DNA from: Clytia hemisphaerica
Taxonomy: Eukaryota; Cnidaria; Hydrozoa; Leptothecata; Clytiidae
Direction of reading: 5' to 3'
Assembly (NCBI GenBank): GCA_902728285.1
Contig: CACVBU010000017.1
Span: 743,295 to 807,294, forward strand
DNA length: 64,000 nucleotides
The notes below the pieces were generated by a model that worked only from the letters and a program-made list of their open reading frames with translations, searched no databases and was not told the DNA's origin. A program made the position numbers and the translations under genes. Positions 1 to 13,583 of the stretch are shown in pieces. Within the stretch, counting starts at the first letter, position 1, and every line of letters begins with the position of its first letter.

Positions 1-360
1 TGTGCACTAACTCCAAACAAAAGAAAAGTGTCGATATTGCAATTATAATTTTTTCCTGCTCAAAATAATTCTTGAGAAAAAAGAATATGTGTGGATTTGT
101 GTATTGATAGTTTTTCATTTGAGTTGATTTCGTTTTGAGAGTTTGTTGTTGCTTGATAAATTGTTTTCTCGCTACGCAAGTTTCTGCGTAGCTAGCCCCT
201 GTATCTATAAGTCTGGAACACCGGATTCTTCCAGTCGTTTATACAAATTAAATCCCGTATTATTATTATTAGTAGTATTGGTATTATTAGTATTACACGC
301 ATTATAAACGACTCCAGTCTACTCTACGTGGGACTCTTTCTTTTTTTAATTTTGCGAAAA

Positions 361-813
361 ATTTGAAATAAAAAAATCTTTAAAAAAATTCTAAAAATGA
401 AGATGAAAATGAAGAAGAAAAAAAGGAAGATCTTGTAGAAAAGTGCTATAACTTTCATTTTCACTAGAGAGATTATTTAATCTTAGGAGATCATCACTGT
501 GAAGAAATTTCATTAAAATATTTATTCAATATAAAGTTATGATACAAAGTTAATAAGTGATTGACCCCAAAAAACAGCAAAAAACTACAGAAACAGCGTT
601 TTTAGACGTCAATCAACTTATAACTTTGTTTGATATCTTTTGACTGAATGGCTATTTTTGAGAATTTTTTTCACAGTGATGACGTTCGATAAACTAGGAT
701 TCACTTCAGTGAAAATGATAGTTATAGCACTTTTCTACAAGATCTTTATTTATTCTTCTTCATTTTCATCTTCATTTTTAGAATTGTTTTAAAGAATTTT
801 TTCTATTTCAAAT
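361..813. repeat. Long inverted repeat (foldback element)
   Basis: The arm at 361-465 is near-complementary to 709-813. Both contain ATTTGAAATA, AAAATGAAGATGAAAATGAA and AGAAAAGTGCTATAACT or their complements. The spacer is about 240 bp. No ORF of note. Confidence 0.8.
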
Positions 814-1085
814 TGTTCCACTCACTAATATCTTTCCAATGATACCAAATTTATAAATATTGAAGAATTCCTTCAAAAGTTACAGGTAAAAGAAAAAAGA
901 GTGCACACTTATCGTGAATATACTTTAGTTTTTGGTTTTCGCCTAATTTTTTAAAAGATTACTTATGGCACAGCTATTTTAGTGATCTACACTCAAATAC
1001 GCTTCTTTAGATGTATAATGTGATATAATTTGGCAAGTGGAGATTTGGACATGCCTTAAATTGCCCGAGGAAAGTTCGAAAAATT

Positions 1086-1298
1086 GAAGTTCGAATAACC
1101 GAGAGTGGTTTTGCCTGATTTGGGTAAGCAGATCCAAGGGGAACGCCATCTCACTTCGAATAACCGAATTATTCGAATAAGTGCGGGTTCGAATAACCGG
1201 GAGTCTACTGTAATTCGCAAATTTGCTTCTGGGTGTATTCTTGCCGCTGTTTAATCTAACAAGTTAGTCGACTAATTCAGACAGACAGACAGACAGTA
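1086..1298. repeat. TTCGAATAACCG repeats and short (ACAG)n
   Basis: TTCGAATAACCG occurs three times between 1091 and 1200, and a short run of CAGA units lies at about 1280-1298. Nothing else is recognisable from 814 to 1480. Confidence 0.5.
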
Positions 1299-1485
1299 GA
1301 AAAAAGCAAAAAACATTTCTAGTCGTCTAGAAACTAAAAGTTGCATAGTAATATTGGTTTGCTATTTTTAATGAACAAAAAATTCAGGGGACTTGTTGCT
1401 TTGTTTTGATTTCGTAAATCGATTTTATTAATTAAAAAAAATCAAGATTCACATCATTGCTTGAAACACATCCGGGAGGATAGTA

Positions 1486-1938
1486 GGGCTGTGAGCTGAC
1501 GGGGCGTACCGACCGACTTTTGACAGGGATTAAAATGGAGAAAACATAATACAATTTTGTGAATTTTACGACCCTTATTGGGACAATTTTGATCTATCTG
1601 GGATAAAAAGTTGAAATTTCCCTATTTGATTGATAAATTTGATTTTCTGATTTTCTGACCCTTAGCGGGACTTTGGAAATTCAAAAAAGGTACCCTTAAA
1701 GGCAGCATAAACCATACCTCCATTTCCGTAAGTACCCCCTCGGGAAACACGAAGACATCAGAACACACAACAAATTCATTGGACCCTTATTGGGAGTGAA
1801 ATTAGATTTTCTGATTTTCTGACCCTTAGTGGGACTTTGGAAATCCAAAAAAGGTACCCTTAAGGGCGACATATACCATACCTTCATTTCCCTAGGAACG
1901 CCCTCGGGAAACACGGAGACATCAGAACACACAACAAT
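1486..1938. mobile_element. CCCTTA-motif MITE with internal tandem duplication
   Basis: Starts near GGGCTGTGAGCTGACGG and contains a 164-bp-period duplication (1641-1774 and 1805-1938). Each unit has GACCCTTAGCGGGACTTTGG-type motifs, GGTACCCTTAA and CCCCTCGGGAAACACG. Same design as the elements at 41107 and 52861, but more decayed, and no target duplication was found. Confidence 0.6.
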
Positions 1939-3670
1939 TCTTTTTTTCTCTTGTTCTCAGACTACGCCTCTCAAAGTTTGGGGGTAAAATTACACTTTTC
2001 GTACTAAGATCTAACTCCCTTCCAAGATGTCTCCATAAATTTTTCCTTGATTGCCGGCTGAAGATTGTAATGGTTTTTTTCTAGAAGTACAGAGAACACT
2101 TTGACTAAGGAAACTACAGTAGCCAGCAACTTACCAAAGATTTTTTTAACTAGTCAAAAATGTGTCCTTTTTCAGATAGAATTTAGCAGTGGAATCATAA
2201 TTTGGAGTGTACCTAAAACAACGATATCTAATCATGGAGGTATAAAGAAACATGAGAAGTATGCTATTGTAACCAAGCTCGACTTACGATTAAAACGGTT
2301 ACGATGTATGTATATCTCATATATCGTGCATTTCTAATGAGGTCTTTTGTCCATTGGTGAAATCTTATTGGTTCATTGAAGCTTTAAAAATTAGTTGAGA
2401 CGAGATTCATTGTTTCTAACATCAATGTAAAAAAATATTTTGACTAAAAAAAGGCCTTTAAACTTGGCAATCCCTCGTCAAATGATAAGATTTTTCGATC
2501 AATGTTTTCTTTAAGGTGAACTCTATTGCTTGATACTTTTCTCCAAAATCCACCGGCGACTTTATGTCTACAACGTAAGTCTGAAATTGTGTGTGTTTAT
2601 AACATAGTCATTATAAAAAACCCCGGTCTGGAAGGCTTTTGTTTATTTCTATTGTTAACAGTTAGAGCTTGCGTTCGCTAACCGACTTGTTTTGCATACT
2701 TTTTGATCATGTGATTGAAAACTAGACCAATCCCAAGAGGAGAATTTGGTAACGTGATCAAAAAGTTTGCAAATCGCATCTTGCCTTTTATTTATAACAA
2801 AAGAAAATTTGACAATAAAGCTAAAACAATACATTGCCAGACCAGTGTTTTTTATAATGACTATGTTTATAAAGAACTTTTCATTTTCTGGAGACCCACT
2901 GGGACCCCCTGCCCAAAATTTCGTCCCTGTGAGAGAAATATCCTCCGATTTCAGACCCAAATCGGAAATTAGATTTTACGTTATTCCCATTCGACATACA
3001 ATGTAAAAGAAATACCTCAAAGCAGTCCCCTAATATTGGAACAATAAAGTTTATATTCCCATCGGGACTTTCATAAAAAATCTTATGCCCGATTTCGAAA
3101 AAGTGCAGCTGAGGATGTGAGACAGGTATGTTACATTATTTACCTATTTCAATCCAAAATCTTCAACCTACTAAATAAATTTTTCCCTTAACACAAAATT
3201 ATTCATCATTTAACTGCTACTTTTCAATTCAACATTCATTTGGTTCAATACGTCCTTTCGACTCCTGTTCCGTAACTTACTTTTTATTGCAGCTAGACGA
3301 ATTTTTATAGGCATCAACCCATTAACTTTGCAATCTTTACGTGCTGAGTTTTAAACACTTTAACAAATGCTACATTGTTAGAAATTCATTACAGGTAGCA
3401 CTTTCACACTTACAAACCTCTTTTACAATCGATAATATTTCCTTCGATTCTACTTTCCTCAACCTTGACTCTTCTTTTCGTCCGTTTGTTCTTTCCGTTC
3501 TATAGTAAAACGTTACATCCTATTTTGTCTCCGCTGCAGATTATTGAGACTATACTTATATCTGTGATTGGCAAGACATACACGATGAAATTCTCATACA
3601 CAATCCTCAAAGGTTAATTTCAGAGGTTGTTAAATTAAAAAAAATCAGGGCCGTATATAATGTCTATATA
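1939..3670. other. No gene recognised
   Basis: AT-rich sequence with only short ORFs lacking motifs. I see no splice-bounded exon and no clear repeat. Confidence 0.4.
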
Positions 3671-4034
3671 CACGTTTTTTTTTTATTAGAACACCTAAAA
3701 TTTGGCTGAGCCTGGATGTGCTTATTTTTTTAGCAATTTTCAGCCTGAAATGTTCTTAGATGCGTTCTTGAATTTTCAGACTACTCTAAATCAATAATAT
3801 CATGCAAAATAAAGAGAACTTAAAATTGGTAAAATTTGGACAATATTTGACTCTCGATTTAGAAAATCCATTCCTAAGTTTGTTTAAAACTGCTTGAAAA
3901 GAGAAAAAAAATTGTAGTTTCTTGTCATTTTTTTCCAAACTGAGGCTGGGCATGTTCTTACGATATTCTTAATTTTTCGACGAATTTCAGCCTCAATGTT
4001 CTTATAAACTGGGTTCTAATAAAAGAAAAACGTG
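3671..4034. mobile_element. ACACGTTTTT/TTAGAACA MITE
   Basis: Left end CACGTTTTTTTTTTATTAGA and right end TCTAATAAAAGAAAAACGTG are inverted. The inner GGCTGAG..AATTTTCAGCCTGAAATGTTCTTA motifs recur. Related ends are found at 24569-24791 and 38768-38883. Confidence 0.65.
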
Positions 4035-4610
4035 TATCTGTAAAATCATCAAACAACTTTCAAAATACTAAATAGTTATAGGGCTCCAAATTTCGTTTAA
4101 AGTCAAAGCGTTTCCTTAAGTTTTGAGTGTTAGGTGGACAAATTGGAAAATTCTCCCATTATCTTATTGAACCTTTATCCCCCCTAAAATAGTAAAACAT
4201 ACACTCTTTTATTCACAAGCAAAACGTTTAAAAGCATACTGGGGCCAACAACTTTTCAAAAATTAAGTATGGCTCGAAGTTGGGGAGAAATTCATCATTC
4301 AATTTTGTTTTGAAAAAAGGATTAATATGACAATGAGTTAAGCAAGAGCAATTTAATTTGTTTTTCTACGGGCCCGACCGACCCTATTTTTGATAAAATC
4401 AAAAAAAAAATAACATTGTATTTCTAATACAATATATTTTACACACCACTTATTTGTAAGCATCAAATTTGAATAAAGCTGAAAATTAATTCAAGAAATT
4501 GAAAAATTTCGAAAATCAAGCATTCCATACACCAAGATTTTATTATGATCTTCATCGAAGATAAAAAAAGTGAATTTTTGAACGAGGTATTTTTTGGTCT
4601 AACAGAATTT

Positions 4611-4945
4611 GAAGGGGGTTTGTGATTTCCGAAATACCGAATAATTTTGCTAAAACTTCCGAGATTCCGTAAAAAAATACTTGCAATTCCGATACCGATT
4701 TTTTGGGGTATTTTTGCTTGTTTTGACTAATTTTTCATAAAATTTGATTTTTCATGTATGAATTCTGAAAAAGGAGGATAAAATCTTTATAGTAATACCG
4801 AAATTCTGAAGTAAAAATTTATGGATTTCCGATACCGAAACAATTTCAGCATTCCGAAATACCAAAGGAATTTTTCCCGATTTCCGAAATTCCGAAGAAA
4901 AAAGGGTCGATTTCCGCGATTCCGAAATATCGTCCCCCACTTTGA
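4611..4945. repeat. TTCCGAAAT / TACCGA motif element
   Basis: About ten copies of TTCCGANAT or ATACCGA occur between a GGGGG left edge (4615) and a CCCCC right edge (4938), with partly complementary ends. It is a small non-autonomous element with an internal motif array. 38241-38345 holds similar TTTCGGTA motifs. Confidence 0.5.
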
Positions 4946-5162
4946 ATAACAATTGTAAAAAGTAAATGGAAATCAGCAAATGTCAACGATGTTTTGTCAT
5001 TTATGACCGAGTCTAATTTGAGGCTTAAAACGAGTCTCAGTCAAAATTTTGTGTTTTGTCATTACATTTCGTGCATGCTTTTATACATTAAAAAGGATGT
5101 ACTTAAATCATTTTAACGCCACTTTTAAGCGGAGAATTCAAAAAGTCGCGAAAATTGATTCT

Positions 5163-5702
5163 GAATTTTCTTAGGGTCTCTGACCATAGTCAAAAAAATT
5201 GTTAACGGATTTGAAATAAAACTTTTGTTTTGGGTTCCTTGGCACTTTTAACAAAAAACTGTCTTTATAAGTTGTTTCTGAATTTATTCTATCAAGAATA
5301 ATTAAGAATTCAATTACAAAAAGGATCTTTAAAAAGATGTTAATAGAATGTTATATTATCCTCTATTTGAAATTTTTAAATTGATGTTTCAAAAATCATA
5401 ACTGTTTTTCTACAAATGTTTAGGATGTGAAATTGGTCAAAGAAGCTTTTACAAAAAATTTCCGAAAATTATTTTTCAGTTTGTTAAAAAATACACCTCC
5501 ATATAACGCAAAGAAATTTTCAAAATATTTTTTCTTCGCCGAAAATAAAGTCTTCAAAGTTGAACAACTTTCCTTCGCAAAAATCTTCATTATCTTGTTC
5601 ATCAAATTTTGTCAGTGTGATTTTTAAATTTTTAGATTTATCAGGAATCATGCATGCAATTTTCGAGTTAAAAAATTGAAAATTGAATTTTGATTCTAAC
5701 AA
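5163..5702 (-). repeat. Degenerate copy of the GGGCTCTG repeat family
   Basis: Begins near TTAGGGTCTCTGACCATAGT and matches, in the same orientation, the repeat arm at 45060-45550. On the minus strand it carries an open acidic segment ending at 5520 (FDEQDNEDFCEGKLFNFED, then a stop after GEEKIF), shared with other copies. Confidence 0.6.
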
Positions 5703-5956
5703 GGCCTAACAGAAAATGTAAAACATGATCCTCCAAAATCTTAAAATTACAAAAAAACTTATTAATAGAGAGGTGAAGTAAATTCGTTGTAAAAATAATA
5801 CCTTGTGCGTTAAATTTAATACCAGAATGTTGCTTAAAATTTGTAAATGTTCACAATCATGAACAAAAAAGATTGAACACAAAATTATCATACCAATATT
5901 AAGAAATTCATACTGTAGTTTCCAGCTTGCGTGCGTTGATCAATTCACGTATTTAA

Positions 5957-6664
5957 GGGCTCTGGACATATCCAATTTTTCCATTTTACACCAACTTAAA
6001 TGGCAGTTTTTGCATTTAAAAAAAATTAATGTATAACTTTTTTTATATGTCCGGTTAAACCCACCTTTTTAGAATTTAAAAATCGAAAAATTGAAATGAA
6101 AAAATTAAATGAAGAAGAAAACAAAGAGTTTTTCGAAGAAGAGTATTTCACCTTTCAAAGCCCTAATCTCAGTAAAAATCAAACATTTTGGAATTTTTTT
6201 TGGTTCAGGTGATGTATCTATTTAGTATCTAACAATACAATTTCGTAAAATTTTTGTGGAAGTATCTTTCCTTTAAAATCTTCAAATAACCTCATCTTTG
6301 GCAATTTTCTCCACTAAATTTCCATACGAAAACAGTTATAACTTGGGATGTAGCCAAATAGAAAGTTTTACCGAAAATATCTAAATAAAGAAATTATTTG
6401 TCATTAACTTAAAAAAAGTTTGAAACAATCAAATGATTTGCCCAAGGAGATTAGGCTTTTTTTGTGAAAAGTATATGAATAGCGTCGTTATGACGTTTTA
6501 TTAAGGTCCATGCCACATGCACTTATTCCTTAATTACTCATGATGTAATTACTTAAATTCATTTTTTCAAAATCAGTTTGTTCTTAAACATTTCAAAAAA
6601 GCGAAAACATAACGTTTTATTTTCTAATTCTGAAATTGATTTTTCACTATGAAGACCAGAGCCC
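5957..6664 (+). mobile_element. TTAA-flanked inverted-repeat element
   Basis: TTAA, then GGGCTCTGG at the left (5957-5965) and CCAGAGCCC, then TTAA at the right (6656-6668). A TTAA duplication fits piggyBac-like or Kolobok elements. The interior holds a 38-codon ORF at 6096-6212 (MKKLNEEENKEFFEEEYF) that parallels the acidic ORFs in other copies. No transposase was found. Confidence 0.7.
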
Positions 6665-6669
6665 TTAAG

Positions 6670-9600
6670 TCAAACAGTTCCATATACGCTTCAAGCGAAC
6701 TGAGAGAAACCCAATTATAAAACTTTAAGAGTATCCTTAGGATTATAAAATAAACATTTTTAAGTTTAAGTGCTTGCATATTTCTGGTTTCTTTTCGGAA
6801 CTTTTCTAAGTGTTCATTATTATTTTATAAACTTACCTCCAGTCAAACATAGTTCCCCATCAATTTCGTCAATGGTATGTTTCGAAAAAATTAAAACCTT
6901 GAAAAAAAACACACAACTTGCTTTACAGTAGAACAAAACTACTTCTTTGATAGTTTTCTAGTGCAGGTTTAAATACAATTTGATTAATTTTAACCTATCA
7001 TTCACAACAATAATAAGCATACACATTCAAAAATCAAAACAAATTTGTGATTATTCAACCATTCATCCTTCCAAGCAATCACGAACTAATTTAGCAAAAC
7101 ATGTTTGCGTACACACCTTTATGGTGTTCAGAAGATGACTCATCGATACTCATCATATAATACCTTCAAAACAAAGCTGCTTGCAACTCAGACAACAAAA
7201 CACAACAAAGATCGCCTGGTCAAAACAATATCAAATCTGTACAGCTTTTGCCCACCATTGTATTTTTGATAAATAAATTTTTAAAAGGTATTGTATGCTA
7301 ATAAGTTATAGCATAAACAACAAAGAACAAGTTAGGGTAGTAGCTATTATTTCCCTTTTAACAATACTGTAATTGACCTTTAAAAGAATTCTTAAATGTC
7401 GTTTAGTTCGTGTCCATGAAACATCTCATGACCCCCTATTTAATCAACAGAGGAATTTAGTAAGCTATTGTCATGATTACATATTATAGTTTAAATTGCT
7501 ATGAGCCTTGCATCCAACTGTGTCAAAACATCTGATTAGGCTAATTCAAACATATCAAACACAATCCAAAGATCTTAAAATTGTTTTCAAACAATCAATT
7601 TGCTCTTTCTTTTTCGATTCCCAATTATCCTTTCATTTCTTTTGCAATATTTGCCTTCTATACTAGTAACCCTTATCATTCCCCGTTAAAATCCATCCGT
7701 TTGATAACCCATTCAAATGTATTCTTAATTTCAAGCTGTAGGCCCCAGTGGGAAATGAGTGAATTCAATTTATAATTTTTTCACAATCACTAATCACAAC
7801 TGGTCAAATAATCTAGATTGAGCCCAAAGTCGAGCTAATTTTTATACCCTATTTCTCCAGACAAACTATTCCCTTTTAAATTCATATTTAAATGAACTTC
7901 TTCAAAAAAAATATTTAGACTTTGTCAGGTCCAGCCCTTCATTTTGGGGAAAGAGGAGGGAGCATTATATCAAAAGTGAAGAAACAATCCTTAATCATTT
8001 ATTGTTATGTTACAATATAAGGTAATGTGTTGTAAAACCTTATGGCATATGAAGACGAGACCAAACGAGACAAACTTTGTACGTATTTGTTATTTGCTTA
8101 GGCCGTCAGTTTTGACCCTCAAATTAGCAGATTTCTTTTCCACTCTCTTGTAAAGTAAAAGCTTTTTAGATAATTTAAGAATGGCAACCGATAGCCCTTT
8201 ACCCAATAAGCCTAAATATGGTACAATATCAAGGGTGGTCACATCAGATTTTTCTTAAATGAGTTAAATGCTTAGCAGCCCAGCCCTGAACCTAAAATTG
8301 GAGATATTTATGAAAGAAATTAGTAGTTTGAGTTAATCCCAAATCTACACATACTTGCTAATGCTTAACCTACATCTTTAAAACCAATTTTCTACAAGAT
8401 AATTGTACTCCTCCATATCTTTTCAACAAAGAAGATGTCGGCATCTATCCAAATTCTTTCATTGTAGATTATTGGAACAGGAATTGACAGAAAATTAAGG
8501 AAGGTAGGGGGGGGGTCTAAAATTTGGGATCATTTCTCTAGAGAGAATTTATATCTAACTTGTCTTAAAGGACGACAACGTTCCACTTTTTTGCGTGGGA
8601 AAAGGCTGAAGTCGTTTAAGATACAGTCGTTAAAGATGCAGTCGGTAGTGTAAGATTTTGTATTATCGGATAAAATTTTCTATTATTAATATGTAATAGG
8701 CCCTAAGAAGTTTGATTTGATCACATCCTTTTGTATATTATGTGGATTAAGGAAATATAAGACTTCAAGCGTCATATATCTTAATTGCAGGGAATGCTTT
8801 TAAATGTTCAATTAAAAGTCTCCCGGAGTGAGGAATAAATATATGGATATATGCAAATGCTAAGAGATTTACGCACTTTTCCCTCACTTATATTTAGGCG
8901 ATCTTTTTTAATAAGAACTAGCACGAAATACAGATACAGCCTCAGCTGTTCACAATTTAGTAAAATTTTCAAGTTTAGAGTTCATGTGATGTCGATAAAC
9001 ATTCTTGCTATCTGCAAACTGAATACCTAAAATTTATCAGGATAAGATATACTTAAGTATTTTGGATATCTAAGGAACAGGTTGTTCTAAATATGTTTTA
9101 AAGTAACATTCTAAAATTTAAGCCTATATAATGTTCTTATGAAACATCCACTTTGAAAGTATATTGGTAAATTTCCTTCGTATGAAATATATAATGAAAA
9201 ACAAAATAATTCATAAGGAGCATGTACGGAACAGACATTTTGATGCCAAGTTTATACCCGTATAAACCAAGTGCATGACGATTCCAATCTCGTTCAATGT
9301 TCAATATTCGACTTTTAGCTCGAAGATACGCTGAATGACCGACAATTTTGAGAGCATATGCTTTTGAATTCTATCAGCGCTTTGCGTGTTAATAAAAGAA
9401 AAGATTTTCCTTCCTTCAATGATAGAGAAAATTATGTATTCTAGCTTCTTCCAGAATTCGGGGCCATTTTGAGCTTAAATATTGTCATTTATCATTTTAG
9501 CATAAGCACAATATCAGGGAAAGTCTAAGAAAGTGTGGTTCGTCAATCAAAAAAACGATCAGTGAAAAAAAATGTGCTGGTTCGACTTATTTGGGCTAAA

Positions 9601-12029
9601 CTGAGGAAGTCTTTTTTTTTATTAGTTTTAGCAGTACTTTTGGATATTCCCTCTCTTTCTTTCTCGTTCTTACACAACTGCTAAATTTAGGGTGGAAAAA
9701 GGCAAGGGACGCAAACTGCAACCCCGCTACTGACAAAGCGTGAAAATAAAAATTTAATCGCCTCGACTTCAAAAATATCGGCAAAATACGCACAATCCGT
9801 GAGCGAGAGGAATTTCGACCATTCTCCGGACGTTCAGTGTTCCGGGTTTTCCGGAAACTCCGGACACTTAGATAGTGGTTCATCGATGTAACGTTGTAGC
9901 TGGCTCTGAATCTGCTATTGTTCTACGAATCAAATGAAAGAAGTATAGAAAAGTACAAAAACTTTCAAGACAATTATATTATAACTTTGTAGCTGGTTCT
10001 AAATTTAATGTTTTTAGGTTCTCGAAATAAATGGACCCATTTTTGTAATAGCTGTGTAAATTTGCACAAATTTGTAATTTTCAAGCAGCGCCGAAATGCC
10101 ATACTTCCCTGCGTAATTTTGTGACTTGGAAATCACTTTTTTCTTCGCAGGCGCAGGCATTTCCTAAACAAAAATCTTTCTCATGAAATCAGATAAAACA
10201 CACTGACGATCCTATTGAATCTGAATCCTGGTGAAAATGGTTAGGGTGAAAATGTGATAGGAGGGTTGATGGTCCTGATGAATGATACTGGAGATGCTGC
10301 TAAGATTTAAAATGAGCATACTTTATTCTTCATATTCACGATGTAATCATTTCGTTGATGGCACTCTGAAGAAAAACATTGGACTGCCTACGTTGGAGAA
10401 TGAGAAAAACTCGATAACCAAAATTTATCTGGTCGCTGGCCGTGGTCGTCATTTTTGGTCGACGTTTAGAGACTCCCCATAATGGCCGTCTATCAAGAGC
10501 TATTAATTTGATTATTTTAAAGAAAATTATGTATGAAGTCCAGCTGATCGAAAATCATATTTCTGTTTTAGAATTTTTTCCGAGTCTATTTTACAAGATT
10601 TTTCTCCAGAAAGTTGGAATATGCCTGTAAAGGAGAGATAAATTTCACAGGGAAAGTATTAGGTTTCTGCACAGCTTGAAAAAGAAATATGCGCAATCGA
10701 AAAGGCTTTTTACACAGGCATTACGTATCTGCTAACAACAAACTTATCTTCTTCTTATCTTTATAAATAAAGAACTCCTCATCTATTGCTCTACCTTCAC
10801 TGTTAATTGCTATTGACTAAGCTCAATAATAAGTAAATGTATTTTACTTCATCTCAAAATACAATGTCAAAGAGGTAACGAAACTAGTAGGCTTTTTCAC
10901 TGATGACCAAAATCTACAAATTACAAGTTTTGCGTCGACAAGAGTCTCGTTGTTGATCCTTAACTAACAGGATTAGACTAGTAGATTTTGGAAAAGATAT
11001 AATTTCTAATTCTCAAAAAAATCTGTATTGTTTTTCGGTCATACAAAGTGATTTTTTTCTCCATTTTTTCTGTTTCATCTGAGTAGGATTACCTAGTGAG
11101 TAAGAGAGACGATCCAATCTGTCATTCACATTGTATCCGACACAAATGTACATTTTAAAGACCAACTATTGTTTCGTGAGACGGCAGTTATTTTCAAGTC
11201 ATTGAAAAGATAAAATATTTTGGATCTTATTACTCCTGTTTTCACTTTACACTAAGTGGAATGATGCTGTAAACTTTACGGACCGGAAGACATATTTTGT
11301 TCTTCAATTTTATACTGTCAGAAAGTAGGCGAACTGATAATTAGCTTTTAAGGCTTGGGAACACGAGAAGGTTTTTTTCGCGTTGGTGCAATTGGGATTT
11401 CGTGATGGGGAGATCACATTTGTTGCACTCCCAGATGTCACATAAGGATATCTTGAGAAAGAAATACCTTATCACGTGTTCACTATCTGCTTTAAAAAAT
11501 CTGACGTCAACAAAGAAAGAATACCTCAATGAAGAATGGACATAAAATTTTCCTGTTCACCTTAACACATCCCTCTTTTTCTTCATGTAGGTATAGAATA
11601 ATAATCTATATATTAATACGCTAATTCGTGTGTCTTTACAAGATTTTGTAAGAAGTTTTTTGAAAATTTAACAAAGCTCTACAAAGCCTCCTCTTCACGG
11701 CGTTGAACCTTCATCTTTTCACACCTTATGCAGATTTTCTACCACTAGACTGATAGTGGGATACCGATATACGATTTTCTATACAGGACAGAGCTGGACG
11801 GATTAAAACTAACCTTCTTCCCATACATTTTAACTTTAAGTATTTTTAATTTTGAAGAATCCTAATTAAGATGCTTTTTAAAACTTTTTGATACATTGGC
11901 GACTCTTTAACACTTTCAAAACTTTTCAAAGTCTTTCACAGTCACACTCAAAAGCATGCATTGTTCACTTTTAAAGATTTATTGTGTTTATAATTGATAT
12001 TTTCACCATTGTTATAGGGTGTTTTTCCT
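6670..12029. other. Long stretch with no recognised feature
   Basis: AT-rich sequence with short ORFs only. I find no domain, no well-bounded exon and no clear terminal repeats. A run of G occurs near 8507-8515. Confidence 0.4.
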
Positions 12030-12440
12030 TTGGCGGCTTAAGTTAACAGGATTTAACAGAACGTTTAATAAAACGCTGAATAGCCCAAAACCATTCATAT
12101 AAATTTGTGGGTGAAAAGAGATGGTTACATGTTTATGTTTTCTTTTATAAAAAACAATTTCATCTTCCACAGCAAATCTTTCGTATTTCCTGATCTACCT
12201 ATCCTTGCTCTTTTGTTCTCTCATACATGCCTCCGACCATGTATTAGTGGATTAGAAAATGTGTGAAAACTACAAAAGATTCAACCATTTTTCTCATGTG
12301 TTACTTTGGAAAATACAATATTTTTCTGAAAAGAAAAAATTAACATGCAACCATCTCTTTTCATCCAAAAACTTTATGAATAGTTTGGGCTATTCATCCT
12401 TTTATGAAAAGTCACATAAATCCAGTTAGCTGAAGCCGTC
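12030..12440. mobile_element. MITE with about 100-bp inverted repeats
   Basis: The left arm 12030-12135 (GCGGCTTAAGTTAACAGGAT, GAATAGCCCAAA, GAAAAGAGATGGTT) is matched in inverse by 12340-12440. The loop is about 200 bp, with no coding content. No target duplication was assigned. Confidence 0.75.
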
Positions 12441-13216
12441 AGTGATGACTATGTATGTCTACTGTGTGTGAGAGAGAGAAACACATTAATTAATAATGAG
12501 CAATTTAGGATAAGCTGTATTGATAGGGAATAAGCCTGAGGCACTTTGACATTGTTAATTAAGAGTAAATCCTCTTTTAACAAAGATGTAGTAATTAAAC
12601 AATTCTGTGTGACGTTTCTTTGTGTGGTGTTGCGTCAGGAACAGCGTTGTTGCGACTACTGCCTTCTCGTTGTTCGTTGAAGTTTCATCATGGAGGCATA
12701 ACGAGAAACATGATAGTTTAATTTGTAGGTAATTGGTCCCTAAAGTCTTTTGATTTCTTTTATAAAATGTATCAATAGAAATTCTAAGCTCGCCCAATGA
12801 AAAAAGACTCTTTAGTAGAACTCAAGTTTGCTCTGAACATTCTAGCTATGAGTATTGAAGATATTAGCCTTCTATTATAAGAGAATTAAATAAAACTTAG
12901 CTCCACAAAACAAGTTTATGTTCCATTTCCTTATCCGTAAAGTTTTGTTTCGAAAACAGATTTTCTTAAGCTTGAAAATGTTATTGTTGAAAGTTACTTA
13001 TAAGCACACGTGATTTCAGAACCAATTTGTAAAAAAAATGTCGCTGGAGAATTTTGGAGGAGAATATCAAGCAATGGAGTTCACAATGAAGAAAACATAA
13101 ATCAAAAAATTTGATGAAGGATTGCAAAGGATTACCAAGGCCTTTTTGTAGTCCAAATATTTTCTTACACAGAAAATGTCAGAATGTCAGAAACAATGGA
13201 TCTTGTCTCATCCAAT

Positions 13217-13583
13217 GAGGCTCCCCCCCCCAGCGGACCCTCAATTCACGCAATCACGCAATTTTTTTTCGAAATTCACGCATTCACGCAAATTTTCCTC
13301 GAGTTTCACGCAATAATCCGATTTTTCAGAAAATCGGGAAATTTTCGGGAAAAATCGGGGAAACATTGGAAAATCGGGAAAACAACCCATAATTGGTGGA
13401 AAAAAGGGAAAATTCACGTATTCACGCACAAAATAGCCCAGATTCACGCATTCACGCAATCAAAAAGTGGATTTTCACGTTCACGCAAGTTTTTCGATTC
13501 CCGCATTTACGTATTTCTTTTTCAATTTTCACGCATTCACGCAACCGAAAATGCCTATTCACGCAAACCGCTGGGGGGGCCTC
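13217..13583. mobile_element. GAGGC/CCCC-ended element with TTCACGCA array
   Basis: The ends GAGGCTCCCCCCCCCAGCGG and CCGCTGGGGGGGCCTC are inverted. The interior contains more than a dozen TTCACGCA or close variants plus AAATCGGGAAA motifs. Apparent proteins here (IHAFTQ repeats) are artefacts of the array. Related copies lie at 31878 and 53952. Confidence 0.75.
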
